A stretch of 8,495 bases of DNA, from NCBI RefSeq assembly GCF_043555935.1, contig NZ_JBIGIB010000011.1, forward strand, positions 1 through 8,495, written 5' to 3'. Positions 1 through 6,602 of the stretch are shown in pieces. Position numbers and translations under genes: made by a program. Every line of letters begins with the position of its first letter. The first letter of the stretch is position 1. The notes under the pieces were generated by a model, which saw only the letters and a list, made by a program, of their open reading frames with translations, had not been told where the DNA came from and made no database searches. This DNA comes from Pelomonas baiyunensis (lineage in GTDB: Bacteria > Pseudomonadota > Gammaproteobacteria > Burkholderiales > Burkholderiaceae_C).

Positions 1-126
1 CGCCACGAATCGCAGATTTGAAAGTGAACAGGAAAGTCAATGAAATCAACGATCTACCAACACCACCTCCGCGCCAGTGCTAGCTTTTCGTACCGTCACT
101 TATTGCACTGAAAACGAGGAGACCCC
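1..126 (-). mobile_element. IS1071-type (Tn3 family) insertion sequence, one terminus, partial
   Basis: This is one end of a transposable element; the rest lies outside the window to the left. Read on the minus strand from the tip at position 126 it starts GGGGTCTCCTCG, and its first 38 bases are identical to the tip at 8369. The match to the right-hand copy continues to about position 106 from the tip with six mismatches, then stops. Long (about 110 bp) nearly perfect terminal repeats starting with GGGG are typical of IS1071, a Tn3-family element lacking a resolvase. The transposase gene is not inside the window. The tip abuts the reading frame of the PRC-barrel gene and supplies its stop codon. 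Identification as IS1071 is from recognised terminal sequence, not from a search. Confidence 0.85.
21..126 (-). repeat. Terminal inverted repeat of left IS1071 copy
   Basis: The repeat pairs with 8369-8474 in inverse orientation: 100 of 106 positions match, with mismatches at positions 39, 59, 66, 68, 75 and 102 from the tip. The outer 38 bases, the usual length of a Tn3-family transposase binding end, are identical. Beyond position 106 the two sequences are unrelated, so these are probably opposite (IRL and IRR) ends. Confidence 0.85.
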
Positions 127-693
127 GTCTTCGGCGCTTCGCAGATCGACCCGCAGGTTTTCGTTCTGGCGGTCGAGCTTGGCCTTCACGTCGCCCGCTG
201 CGTTCGACGCCTTCTTGTCGAGAACGGCCATCTCCTGCTTCGCCGAAGCGATGCCGCGATCGGCCTCTGCCACGAACCGGTCGCGTCGGGTGGTATCACT
301 CGCGTAGTTGAAGGGCGCCAACGCCTTCAGTGCCTCCTTGGTGGCGCCCGGCATCACGATCTTGCCGGCCTCGTCGCGAATCTGCGCGATCGGCACGGCC
401 ACGTCGTGCTGTCCCAGGCCCACGAACCCACCCGCACCGATGATGACGTACGACACGTTGCGCTCGGGGTCGATGATCAGGTCTTGCACCTTTCCGATCT
501 TGGTGCCTGCATCGTTGTAGACCGTCTTGCCGAGAATCCCCTTCTTCACGCTCCATCCAAGTGCGAGGTGATCGGTCTCGGTGATGGTGACACCGATGGT
601 GGTCGTGGAACCTGCGACCTGGGCGGTAGCGGCGGTCAGTGTCGTGAGCATGCCGGCAATGCCGAGCGCTGCGAACAGGAGAGTTTTCTTCAT
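100..693 (-). CDS. PRC-barrel domain exported protein, 3' end replaced by IS1071
   Basis: The product is 197 residues as it stands. Residues 1-24 form a signal peptide (Lys-Lys at 2-3, a hydrophobic core, then ATA before Gln25), so the protein is exported. Residues about 45-125 are a PRC-barrel domain, with the typical run LGKTVYNDAGTKIGKVQDL at 54-72, then a Val/Ile/Gly-rich strand region with GGFVGLG at 88-94. The remainder, 130-189, is charged and helical, probably coiled coil. PRC-barrel proteins of this exported type are common in beta-proteobacteria and often associated with stress; their biochemical role is unknown. I chose the start at 693 rather than 819 because it begins the signal peptide and is preceded by a GAAAGAAG ribosome site. 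The IS tip falls exactly after codon 189 (Asp), and the last eight residues, GVSSFSVQ, plus the stop are encoded by the IS. The true C-terminus is lost, though probably only a short part. A 145-base gap and its own palindromic site upstream argue for transcription separate from the transport operon. Confidence 0.85.
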   Translation of the reverse strand: MKKTLLFAALGIAGMLTTLTAATAQVAGSTTTIGVTITETDHLALGWSVKKGILGKTVYNDAGTKIGKVQDLIIDPERNVSYVIIGAGGFVGLGQHDVAVPIAQIRDEAGKIVMPGATKEALKALAPFNYASDTTRRDRFVAEADRGIASAKQEMAVLDKKASNAAGDVKAKLDRQNENLRVDLRSAEDGVSSFSVQ

Positions 694-729
694 GGACTTC
701 TTTCGTTGGTTGAGATGCTTCAACGCGGT

Positions 730-735
730 TTTACA
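730..735 (-). promoter_or_regulatory. Possible -10 element of the PRC-barrel gene
   Basis: On the minus strand the hexamer TGTAAA matches the sigma-70 -10 consensus at four of six positions and lies about 36 bases upstream of the start codon at 693. No good -35 hexamer precedes it. Instead the 14-bp palindrome at 756-769 is centred 30 bases upstream of it, close to where FNR/CRP class II activators sit. This is suggestive only. Confidence 0.3.
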
Positions 736-752
736 AAGCCATGAAGCGTGGG

Positions 753-769
753 TCTGTGCGCTGGCGCAC
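753..769 (-). promoter_or_regulatory. FNR-geometry palindromic operator upstream of the PRC-barrel gene
   Basis: The minus strand reads GTGCGCCAGCGCACAGA; its first 14 bases are a perfect inverted repeat with arms GTGCG and CGCAC around CCAG. The same motif, in the same orientation relative to the downstream gene and followed by the same AGA, occurs at 7445-7461 and 8177-8193. The two differences from the 8177 site (T to G and A to C) are symmetric, as expected when a dimeric protein reads both halves. It lies 62 bases upstream of the PRC-barrel start codon. Confidence 0.6.
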
Positions 770-784
770 TGCAACGTCCAAGGC

Positions 785-803
785 GCCAGCTTCGGTTGCT
801 GGC
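785..803 (-). terminator. Weak hairpin downstream of the metallophosphoesterase gene
   Basis: Perfect 6-bp arms (GCCAGC and GCTGGC) enclose a 7-base loop, 34 bases after the last operon gene stops. No run of T follows on the minus strand, so it is at best a weak or Rho-assisted terminator or a processing structure. Confidence 0.25.
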
Positions 804-837
804 CGTTGACGCTGAGCATGCCGGCCCTGTATTTGGG

Positions 838-1629
838 CTATGCGCCCAACCAGAATCGCTCGCTGCGATCGAGAAAGTCATGCAGGTGCACGAGCACCGA
901 ATCCTCGTCGAGCAGCACGACGCCGTACTGTGGCGGCTCGAAGCTGCCCGGGATGTCTTCCGATTCCCGAAGGTGCAGCGCCACCTGGTGGTTGGTTCCG
1001 CGCAATGTCGAGAACGGGATGCCGCGCCAGCTGCCCGAGATGGGGCGATGAATGTGGCCGAAGAACAAGTGCTTGACGCGGTGCTCGTGGCCCTTCAACG
1101 CCGTCAGCAACCATTCGTTGTCGACCAGGCCGATCCGGTCCATGACCGGGATGCCGAGGTGGAAGGCCGGATGATGCATGAACAGCAGCACCGGCGAATC
1201 GCCCTCCGCCAGACGCTGAGAAAGCCAGTTCGCCCGCTGCTCGCAGAAGACGCCGGAATGCGTTCCCGGTTCGTTGGTGTCGAGAAACAGCGCTCTGAAC
1301 TTGCCGACGGCTTTTTCGTACTGGACGAACCCGTTGTTGTCCACGCCCACCTCTGGGAAGCGTTCCCGGAAATTGGGCCGGCTGTCGTGGTTGCCGAGAA
1401 TCAGATGAACGGGCATCGGCAGCCGCGCACATTGCTCCGACAGTTGGCGGTAGGCGTCCGCGTGCCCGACATGTGCGAGGTCGCCCGTGATCACGCAGAA
1501 CGATGCGTCCGCGTGCTCGGCGATCACGCTGTCGATGCAGCGCTCGAACCGTTTGCCGGGGTCATGCCCGTAGAGGGCACGACCCTGCTCGACAAGATGG
1601 ATGTCCGTGATGTGGATGAACTTGAGCAT
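838..1629 (-). CDS. GpdQ-like binuclear metallophosphoesterase (class III cyclic-nucleotide/glycerophosphodiester phosphodiesterase family)
   Basis: This 263-residue calcineurin-like phosphoesterase should hydrolyse phosphodiesters in the cytoplasm; there is no signal peptide. The full metal-site set is present: Asp9 and His11 (TDIH), Asp50 (TGD), Asn80 with His81 and Asp82 (GNHD), His152/153 (MHHP), and His192 and His194 (GHIH). These fall almost exactly where the ligands of Enterobacter GpdQ lie (as I recall D8, H10, D50, N80, H156, H195, H197), and length and spacing also fit; CpdA cAMP phosphodiesterases share the same motifs. It is the last gene of the transport operon, 15 bases after the solute-binding protein gene. 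That position suggests it acts on what the transporter imports, as UgpQ/GlpQ does for the Ugp system, but with an unrelated fold. Substrate options are glycerophosphodiesters, cyclic nucleotides or an organophosphate diester; position favours a diester nutrient. Family is certain, substrate is not. Confidence 0.9.
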   Translation of the reverse strand: MLKFIHITDIHLVEQGRALYGHDPGKRFERCIDSVIAEHADASFCVITGDLAHVGHADAYRQLSEQCARLPMPVHLILGNHDSRPNFRERFPEVGVDNNGFVQYEKAVGKFRALFLDTNEPGTHSGVFCEQRANWLSQRLAEGDSPVLLFMHHPAFHLGIPVMDRIGLVDNEWLLTALKGHEHRVKHLFFGHIHRPISGSWRGIPFSTLRGTNHQVALHLRESEDIPGSFEPPQYGVVLLDEDSVLVHLHDFLDRSERFWLGA

Positions 1630-1644
1630 GGTCGTGCCTGGCGA

Positions 1645-2907
1645 TCAGCGCGGCAGCAGTGCCTGGACCGCCTTGCTCATGTCGGTGAGGGCGACGGCGG
1701 GCTGCACCTCTTGCGAGACCACGGTCTGCAGATGATCCTTGATCACATCGGTGATCTTCAAGCCGTTGTCACCCGGAAACGCATACCAGCCCGTGAGAAC
1801 CGGCATCTGCGCGATGGCGGTCAAGTGATTGGGGTTCGCCTGGTAGAAGGGCGCAAGGAGCTTCGGGTCGTTCGCCGGCAGCGTGTTGGCCGGGAAGTAG
1901 CCGGTCGCCTTCACCATGGTCGTCGCACCCAGCGGGCCGGTGGCGAACTTGATGTATTCCCAGGCAGCGGCCTGCTTGGCAGAATCCTTGGAAAACATCA
2001 TCGCTGCATTGCCGCCGGCCGGCAGGCGGCCGTCCTTGGCCACGGGCATGCGGGCGGTGCGAATCTCGAACTTGCCGCCGACCTGCTTCGTGATGCTGCC
2101 CAGGCGCGCCGTGGTCGTCGCCAGTACCGCGAGCTTGCCGCTCACGAAGTCCTGCCAGGCGGCCGAATAGGCGATGTTGCGCATCTCGCCTTGCTTGACG
2201 AGCTGCTCGAGGGTTTGAATGGCAGCCTTGCCTGCGGGGCCGTCGAATGCCACCTTCTTCTCGTCGGCGGTCAACATGGTGCCGCCGTTGCTGAAGACCA
2301 GCGCCTGCCACATCCAGTTGCCGGTGATGTCCCACTCGACGTGCAGGCTGTCCGTGCCGGGGGTTGCCGATTTCGACTTCTTGGCCGCATTCATGATGGC
2401 TTCCCAGGTCGTCGGGAAGCGATCGGGCTCCACGCCCGCCTTGCGCATCAGGTCGGCGTTGTAGTAGATGACGGGTGTGGACAGCGCAAAGCCGATGCCA
2501 ACCTGCTGACCCTTGACCTGCCCCAGTGACAGCAGCGCCTGGTCGTAGCCCATCCCGGCCCAGCCTTTCTCTGCCTTGATGAAGGGTGTGAGGTCGACGG
2601 CGAGCCCGCGGTCGGCAAACACGCGCTGACGATTGAGGCCCTGATAGGACACGTCGGGCAGCTGGCCCGTCACGGCCTGGCGCAAGACCTGTTGCGCGGA
2701 GACCTCGTAGTCGGAGTTGGGCGCGCGGAACGTGACCTTGTACTGGGGGAACTTCGCCATGAAGTCTCTCGCGATCGATTCATGGACCTCCTTGAAAAGA
2801 TCGGCGTAGGCGTAGTCGACGACGATCTCGGTCGGTTGCTGAGCCTGTGCCAGGCCTGCGGCCATCAACATGGTCAGGGCGGCGGTTTTTTTGAACAGTT
2901 GTTTCAT
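1645..2907 (-). CDS. ABC transporter periplasmic solute-binding protein (family 1, Ugp/CUT1 type)
   Basis: This 420-residue protein should capture the substrate in the periplasm and deliver it to the two permeases. Residues 1-22 are a signal peptide (Lys at 2, 6 and 7, hydrophobic core, AQA before Gln23). There is no lipobox cysteine, so it is soluble. The mature part has the layout of family 1 extracellular solute-binding proteins: an early strand (TEIVVDYAYAD), a helix EVHESIARDFMAKFPQYKV, then PDVSYQGLNRQRVFADRGLAVDL, and in the second lobe WQDFVSGKLAVLATTTARLG. Length fits UgpB-like and carbohydrate-binding members. A ribosome site (AAGGAA) lies upstream of 2907. It follows the second permease after 18 bases and precedes the phosphoesterase by 15. 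Resemblance to UgpB is general, so a polyol or sugar phosphate cannot be told from a sugar by sequence alone. Confidence 0.9.
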   Translation of the reverse strand: MKQLFKKTAALTMLMAAGLAQAQQPTEIVVDYAYADLFKEVHESIARDFMAKFPQYKVTFRAPNSDYEVSAQQVLRQAVTGQLPDVSYQGLNRQRVFADRGLAVDLTPFIKAEKGWAGMGYDQALLSLGQVKGQQVGIGFALSTPVIYYNADLMRKAGVEPDRFPTTWEAIMNAAKKSKSATPGTDSLHVEWDITGNWMWQALVFSNGGTMLTADEKKVAFDGPAGKAAIQTLEQLVKQGEMRNIAYSAAWQDFVSGKLAVLATTTARLGSITKQVGGKFEIRTARMPVAKDGRLPAGGNAAMMFSKDSAKQAAAWEYIKFATGPLGATTMVKATGYFPANTLPANDPKLLAPFYQANPNHLTAIAQMPVLTGWYAFPGDNGLKITDVIKDHLQTVVSQEVQPAVALTDMSKAVQALLPR

Positions 2908-2925
2908 TGCTTGATTCCTTGCGGT

Positions 2926-3759
2926 TTAACCCTTGACGCCGGTGAGCGTCACACCTTCGATGAAGCGCTTTTGCGCGACGACGAACAACAGCACCAGCGG
3001 CGCCGTGATCAGCACCGTGCCGGCCATCAAAGGACCGAACGCGCTGCCTGCTTCCTCATTGCGGAAGAACATGGTTCCCAATGGCGGTGTCGCCAGATCG
3101 GGTGAATTGATGACCAGGAGGGGCCAGAAATAGTCGTTCCAGTGCCAGACCACCGAGAAGATCGAGAACGCCAGCAAGGCGGGCATGGCGGTGGGCAGCA
3201 TCACGCGCCAGACGATCTCCAGCTCACCCATGCCGTCCAGCCGCGCGGCATGGATCAGGTCGTCGGGCACGGTGCGAAAGAACTGCCGCATCAGGAAGAT
3301 GCCGAACGCCGACACGCTGAAAGGCAGGATCAGCGCGCCCATCGTGTCGAGCAGACCTGCGTGGTACAGCATCACGTAGAGTGGGATGGCCGTGGCCTGG
3401 TACGGCACCATGAGCGCAAGCATCACCAGGCGCCATGCCCACGGCTTGCCGCGGAACGACAGCTTGGCGAAGGCGTAGGCGGCAGGCAGCGCCACCAGGA
3501 TCTGAAGCACCAGGATCCCCGCGCAGACGAGAACGCCGTTCCACAGGTAGCGCAGCAAGGGGACCTTGGTCAGCGCCAGGGTGTAGTTCTCGACCGCGGC
3601 AAAGCGCGTCGGAAAGAGATGGATCTCGCTGCCGAAGATTTCGTCGGCGGGCTTGAGCGAGGTCAGCACCATCCAGATGAAGGGCATCAGGAAGACGAGC
3701 GCCACGGCCATCAGGACCCCGTGGCGAAGGATCCGAAAGGAAGGAGAAGGACGTTTCAT
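2926..3759 (-). CDS. ABC transporter inner-membrane permease, MalG/UgpE type
   Basis: This 277-residue integral membrane protein is the second of the two channel subunits. It has about six hydrophobic segments, roughly at 14-34, 72-98, 108-130, 140-160, 193-215 and 246-263. The cytoplasmic EAA loop, which docks on the ATPase, is at about 170-189 (HAARLDGMGELEIVWRVMLP). The C-terminus QKRFIEGVTLTGVKG is typical of the MalG/UgpE branch. The frame is open far upstream (to 4968), but that extension is an Arg/Pro-rich shadow of the other permease and ATPase genes. I placed the start at 3759 because it begins a normal MalG-type N-terminus and forms an ATGA overlap with the stop of the first permease, implying translational coupling. 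Confidence 0.92.
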   Translation of the reverse strand: MKRPSPSFRILRHGVLMAVALVFLMPFIWMVLTSLKPADEIFGSEIHLFPTRFAAVENYTLALTKVPLLRYLWNGVLVCAGILVLQILVALPAAYAFAKLSFRGKPWAWRLVMLALMVPYQATAIPLYVMLYHAGLLDTMGALILPFSVSAFGIFLMRQFFRTVPDDLIHAARLDGMGELEIVWRVMLPTAMPALLAFSIFSVVWHWNDYFWPLLVINSPDLATPPLGTMFFRNEEAGSAFGPLMAGTVLITAPLVLLFVVAQKRFIEGVTLTGVKG

Positions 3760-4628
3760 GCGTAGTGCGTCCGGCGCTCCAGCGCGGCGTGCTGGATCTG
3801 GGTCAAGAGGAAGATGCCTGCAATGAAGACGACCGTCATGGCGCTGGCGTAGCCCATGCGGAAGAAGCTGAAACCTTCGGTGTAGATCGTGTGGAGCAGC
3901 ACCTCGGTGGCCTTGTTCGGCCCGCCCTTCGTGAGCACATGCACGGTGTCGAAGACCTGCAGGGCGCGGATGGCGCACACGGTGATGACGAACAGGGTGG
4001 TGGGGCCCAGCAACGGCCAGGTGACGAAGCGGAAGCGATCGAAGGGGCGTTCGATGCCGTCGAGTTCTGCCGCATCGCGCACGTCGCGAGGAATGCCCTG
4101 CAAGCCGGCCAGGAAGAACACCAATGCCAGCCCCGACATCTGCCAGATGCCGATCGCGGCGAGCGAGTACAGCGCGAGCCGCCGGTCGTTGAGCCAGTTC
4201 TGGGGCGAGAGGCCGACCTGCATCAGCAGGTGATTCACGAGCCCGGCGCTCGGATGCAGCAGGAACTCCCACACGACCGCCATGGCGATCAGCGTCGACG
4301 CGGCCGGCATGAAGAAGGCGGTTCGGTAGAAGCCGCGTCCCGACCGATCGGACTCGATCAACAGCGCGAGGCTCAGGCCCAGCACGATCGAGCCCCCGGT
4401 GACGAGAACAAGGTAGACGAGGGTGTTGGCGACGGACTTGCGGAACACCGCGTCCGACCAGAGTTCGGCGTAGTTCTGCAGGCCGACCCAGTTCAGCGTG
4501 GTCGCGCCGAACTGCCAATCGGTCAGCGACATCAGAACGACGGCCAGCACGGGGATGAACAGCAGAACCGTCGCAAGAAGTCCCGCGGGTGCGAGAAGCG
4601 ACGCTGTGGAGAGGGGATGGATGCGCAT
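3756..4628 (-). CDS. ABC transporter inner-membrane permease, MalF/UgpA type
   Basis: This 290-residue integral membrane protein is the first channel subunit. Hydrophobic segments lie at about 10-33, 68-92, 105-122, 153-175, 208-225 and 262-277. The EAA loop is at about 185-207 (DAAELDGIERPFDRFRFVTWP), and the MalF/UgpA-branch signature TKGGPNKATEVL at 233-244 is present. Length matches UgpA-like proteins that lack the extra N-terminal segments of enteric MalF. It starts 9 bases after the ATPase gene and overlaps the second permease gene by 4 bases. Together with that permease it should form the heterodimeric channel of a CUT1-type importer. Confidence 0.92.
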   Translation of the reverse strand: MRIHPLSTASLLAPAGLLATVLLFIPVLAVVLMSLTDWQFGATTLNWVGLQNYAELWSDAVFRKSVANTLVYLVLVTGGSIVLGLSLALLIESDRSGRGFYRTAFFMPAASTLIAMAVVWEFLLHPSAGLVNHLLMQVGLSPQNWLNDRRLALYSLAAIGIWQMSGLALVFFLAGLQGIPRDVRDAAELDGIERPFDRFRFVTWPLLGPTTLFVITVCAIRALQVFDTVHVLTKGGPNKATEVLLHTIYTEGFSFFRMGYASAMTVVFIAGIFLLTQIQHAALERRTHYA

Positions 4629-4637
4629 CGTCGGCTT

Positions 4638-5780
4638 TCAGGCAACCCGGGCCAGGACGTCGCATCGATCGATCGACAGGCGCTGACCGCCTGCGTCGAA
4701 GACATGCAGCGCTTCCCACGGGACCGTGACCTCGAACTCGGCCCCTGCGCGCGCAGCCGTGCCGGCCGGGAGGCACACGATGCAGGCCTCGCCCTGGCTC
4801 GGCAGGGTCAGCGTGGCCATCAATTCGGTGCCCGCATATTCCACATGGCCGACCACGCCGCGCACGGTGAGGCCAGGCGCCCTCGCCAAGGTGACCGCCT
4901 GGGGCCGGAAGGCGACATGGCAGGGTCCGCTGTTCCCCGGGGTAGCCGCGATGCGTTGCGCCAGGCAATGGATCTCGCCGTTGGCGAGGATCTCGCCCGG
5001 CACGACGTTGATCCGCGGCGCGCCGACGAATCGCGCGACTTCGAGGCTTCGGGGTCGCATGTACAGATCTTCGGGTGGCGCGACCTGAAGGATGCGGCCT
5101 TCGCGCATGACCGCGACACGGTCCGACATGGACATCGCTTCATGTTGATCGTGGGTGACGTAGATGAACGTCACGCCCAACTGGTCGTGAAGCTGGCGGA
5201 TTTCGGCGCGCAGCGCATGCCGAAGGTTGGCGTCCAGGTTCGAGAGGGGCTCGTCGAACAGGAAAACGGAAGGGTGGCGAACCATCGCACGCGCCAGGGC
5301 AACGCGTTGGCGCTGGCCGCCTGAGAGATGCGCCGGCTTGCGATCGAGCAATCCGTCGATGGCGAGTCGTCGTGCGACCTCCTGCGCGCTGGCATGGATG
5401 TCGGCGAGCCGTCGCCGCACCCCGGGGGACACCAGGCGTGCCCCCGGCAGGCGACCCCAGAATCCGAGGCCACGCATCACCAGTGGCATCGAGATGTTCT
5501 CGCGGACTGTCATGTGGGGGTACAGCGCATAGGACTGGAACACCATCGCGCAGTCCCGCGCGCTGGGCGACAGGGCGAGCAGGTCGCGGTCTCCCATGCG
5601 GATCGTGCCCGTGTCGGGCGTGTCCAGGCCGGCGATCAGCTTCAGCAAGGTGGACTTGCCGCAACCGGATGCGCCGAGCAGGGTGAGGAATTCGCCGTCG
5701 CGCACGGTCAGGTCGAGTTCCTGAAGAACGGCAGCGCTGCCGAAGCGCTTGGTCAGGCCCGAGATCTGGATGTCAGACAT
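4638..5780 (-). CDS. ABC transporter ATPase, MalK/UgpC type with C-terminal TOBE domain
   Basis: This 380-residue protein is the ATP-hydrolysing subunit, acting as a dimer on the inner face of the membrane. The nucleotide-binding domain is complete: Walker A GASGCGKST at 36-44, Q-loop Gln82, signature LSGGQ at 152-156, Walker B VFLFDE at 172-177, D-loop SNLD at 180-183 and switch His210. Residues about 240-380 form the OB/TOBE regulatory domain of the MalK/UgpC group. Between the Q-loop and the signature there is extra sequence, about 18 residues from 104 to 122 (LGFWGRLPGARL and following), compared with my recollection of enteric MalK. I chose the start at 5780 because the ATPase fold begins immediately; the upstream open frame to 6053 is a shadow of the HAD gene. 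The start overlaps the end of the HAD gene by 8 bases, with GGAG about 12 bases upstream. Confidence 0.93.
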   Translation of the reverse strand: MSDIQISGLTKRFGSAAVLQELDLTVRDGEFLTLLGASGCGKSTLLKLIAGLDTPDTGTIRMGDRDLLALSPSARDCAMVFQSYALYPHMTVRENISMPLVMRGLGFWGRLPGARLVSPGVRRRLADIHASAQEVARRLAIDGLLDRKPAHLSGGQRQRVALARAMVRHPSVFLFDEPLSNLDANLRHALRAEIRQLHDQLGVTFIYVTHDQHEAMSMSDRVAVMREGRILQVAPPEDLYMRPRSLEVARFVGAPRINVVPGEILANGEIHCLAQRIAATPGNSGPCHVAFRPQAVTLARAPGLTVRGVVGHVEYAGTELMATLTLPSQGEACIVCLPAGTAARAGAEFEVTVPWEALHVFDAGGQRLSIDRCDVLARVA

Positions 5781-6486
5781 GGTGAGTCGTCTCCGCCGTT
5801 GACTGAGTCGATGTCCGGGCGGCCATCCAGCTGTGGAATTCCGCGTAGTCCGAAAACGCGACGACGTACGGGCGCAAGTCGTCGGGGTTGGCCGCGTAGC
5901 CGCCCAGGTGAGCCGCCAGCCGTACGCCGGCGGCCTGGGCACATGCCGCGTCGATGCCGGAGTCCCCGACGAAGAGAACCGTCTGCGGCGTCGCGCCCAG
6001 TTGGGTGAGTGCGAGGTGCAACGGCGCGGCGTCCGGCTTGGGATGCTCGGCATCGCCCAGGCCGACGATCACATCGAAGAAGCCGGTGAGTGCTGCCTTG
6101 TCCAGCAGCGTGCGTGTCGAGTCCTGATCGCGGTTCGTGCAGATCCCCAGGGCGATGCCCTGCGAACGAAGCATCGACAGAAGCTCGAGAGCACCGTCGT
6201 ATGCCACCGCTTTGTGCAGCCAGTGCGATGCATAGCGTTGCTGGAAGGCCTTCTCGAGGCGCGAGGCCAGCGCGAGTGGCACAGACGCTGTCTGAAGCCG
6301 GAGCGCGCTCTGGAAGAGGGCGGTGATGCCCTGGCTCAAGGCCGGACGAAGATGCTGCGGCTCGATGGCCTGCAATCCGGCCAGCACAAGTACCTCATTG
6401 GCCGCCGCTGCGAGGGAGGGAAGGGTGTCGAAAAGGGTTCCATCGACATCAAAGACGACTGTTCGTATTTGATCGTTAGTGTTCAT
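5773..6486 (-). CDS. HAD-superfamily phosphatase (Gph/phosphoglycolate phosphatase-like)
   Basis: This 237-residue cytoplasmic hydrolase probably removes phosphate from a small organic phosphate. The four HAD motifs are present: motif I DVDGTLFD at 13-20 (nucleophile Asp13, acid/base Asp15), motif II Thr117 in ICTNR, motif III Lys150 in KPDAAP, and motif IV GDSGID at 174-179. Residues about 20-95 form the helical cap of subfamily I, as in Gph and beta-phosphoglucomutase relatives, so a small metabolite is the likely substrate. It is the first gene of the transport operon and overlaps the ATPase gene by 8 bases. I preferred the start at 6486 to the longer form from 6594, since the extension would cover the promoter and operators and looks non-coding. 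No good ribosome site precedes 6486, and the start codon sits inside a perfect 10-bp palindrome. Role inferred: dephosphorylation of the product released by the operon's phosphodiesterase. Confidence 0.88.
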   Translation of the reverse strand: MNTNDQIRTVVFDVDGTLFDTLPSLAAAANEVLVLAGLQAIEPQHLRPALSQGITALFQSALRLQTASVPLALASRLEKAFQQRYASHWLHKAVAYDGALELLSMLRSQGIALGICTNRDQDSTRTLLDKAALTGFFDVIVGLGDAEHPKPDAAPLHLALTQLGATPQTVLFVGDSGIDAACAQAAGVRLAAHLGGYAANPDDLRPYVVAFSDYAEFHSWMAARTSTQSTAETTHHV

Positions 6487-6506
6487 GAACTGGATGTTAC
6501 GAACAT
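6460..6506. promoter_or_regulatory. Candidate operator cluster for the DeoR-family regulator
   Basis: Three GTTC/GAAC elements sit around the HAD start codon. TGTTCGTA at 6460-6467 and its exact complement TACGAACA at 6498-6505 form an inverted pair 30 bases apart. Between them GTTCATGAAC at 6481-6490 is a perfect 10-bp palindrome containing the start codon. ATGTTACGAACAT at 6494-6506 is itself palindromic. The TGTTCG half-site resembles that of GlpR, the DeoR-family glycerol-3-phosphate repressor. The position suggests repression of the operon by the divergently encoded regulator, possibly by looping between sites. Binding is inferred. Confidence 0.55.
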
Positions 6507-6602
6507 GATGAGTCAAACTCGTGACAAATACGGGCGGTACAGTTTCCGCACCGATCACGCGCACACCTCGCGCGTCAACCGTCCTGAGATGCAAGAAAAC
6601 AG
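6487..6602. promoter_or_regulatory. Divergent intergenic promoter region
   Basis: These 116 bases separate the HAD start (minus) from the DeoR-type regulator start (plus) and must hold promoters for both. The part next to HAD is relatively AT-rich and carries the GTTC/GAAC operators. TTGTCA and TTGACT on the minus strand could be -35 elements, but neither has a convincing -10 at 16-18 bases. A perfect 6-bp hairpin (ACGCGC, 7-base loop, GCGCGT) lies at 6557-6575 in the regulator's leader. Confidence 0.5.

Noticed and set aside
1..126. A CRISPR array, tRNA or other structural RNA gene
   Set aside because: I looked along the window and saw no repeat-spacer pattern, no tRNA cloverleaf with CCA-type end and no rRNA-like sequence.
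748..2529. Long plus-strand open frame (593 codons) opposite the phosphoesterase and solute-binding protein genes
   Set aside because: It is a shadow of GC-rich minus-strand genes; its product is Arg/Gly/His-rich with no domain, while the opposite frames carry complete family motifs.
3760..4968. N-terminal extension of the second permease frame (403 extra codons)
   Set aside because: The extension is Arg/Pro-rich and lies out of frame over the first permease and the end of the ATPase gene; the start at 3759 with an ATGA overlap is far better.
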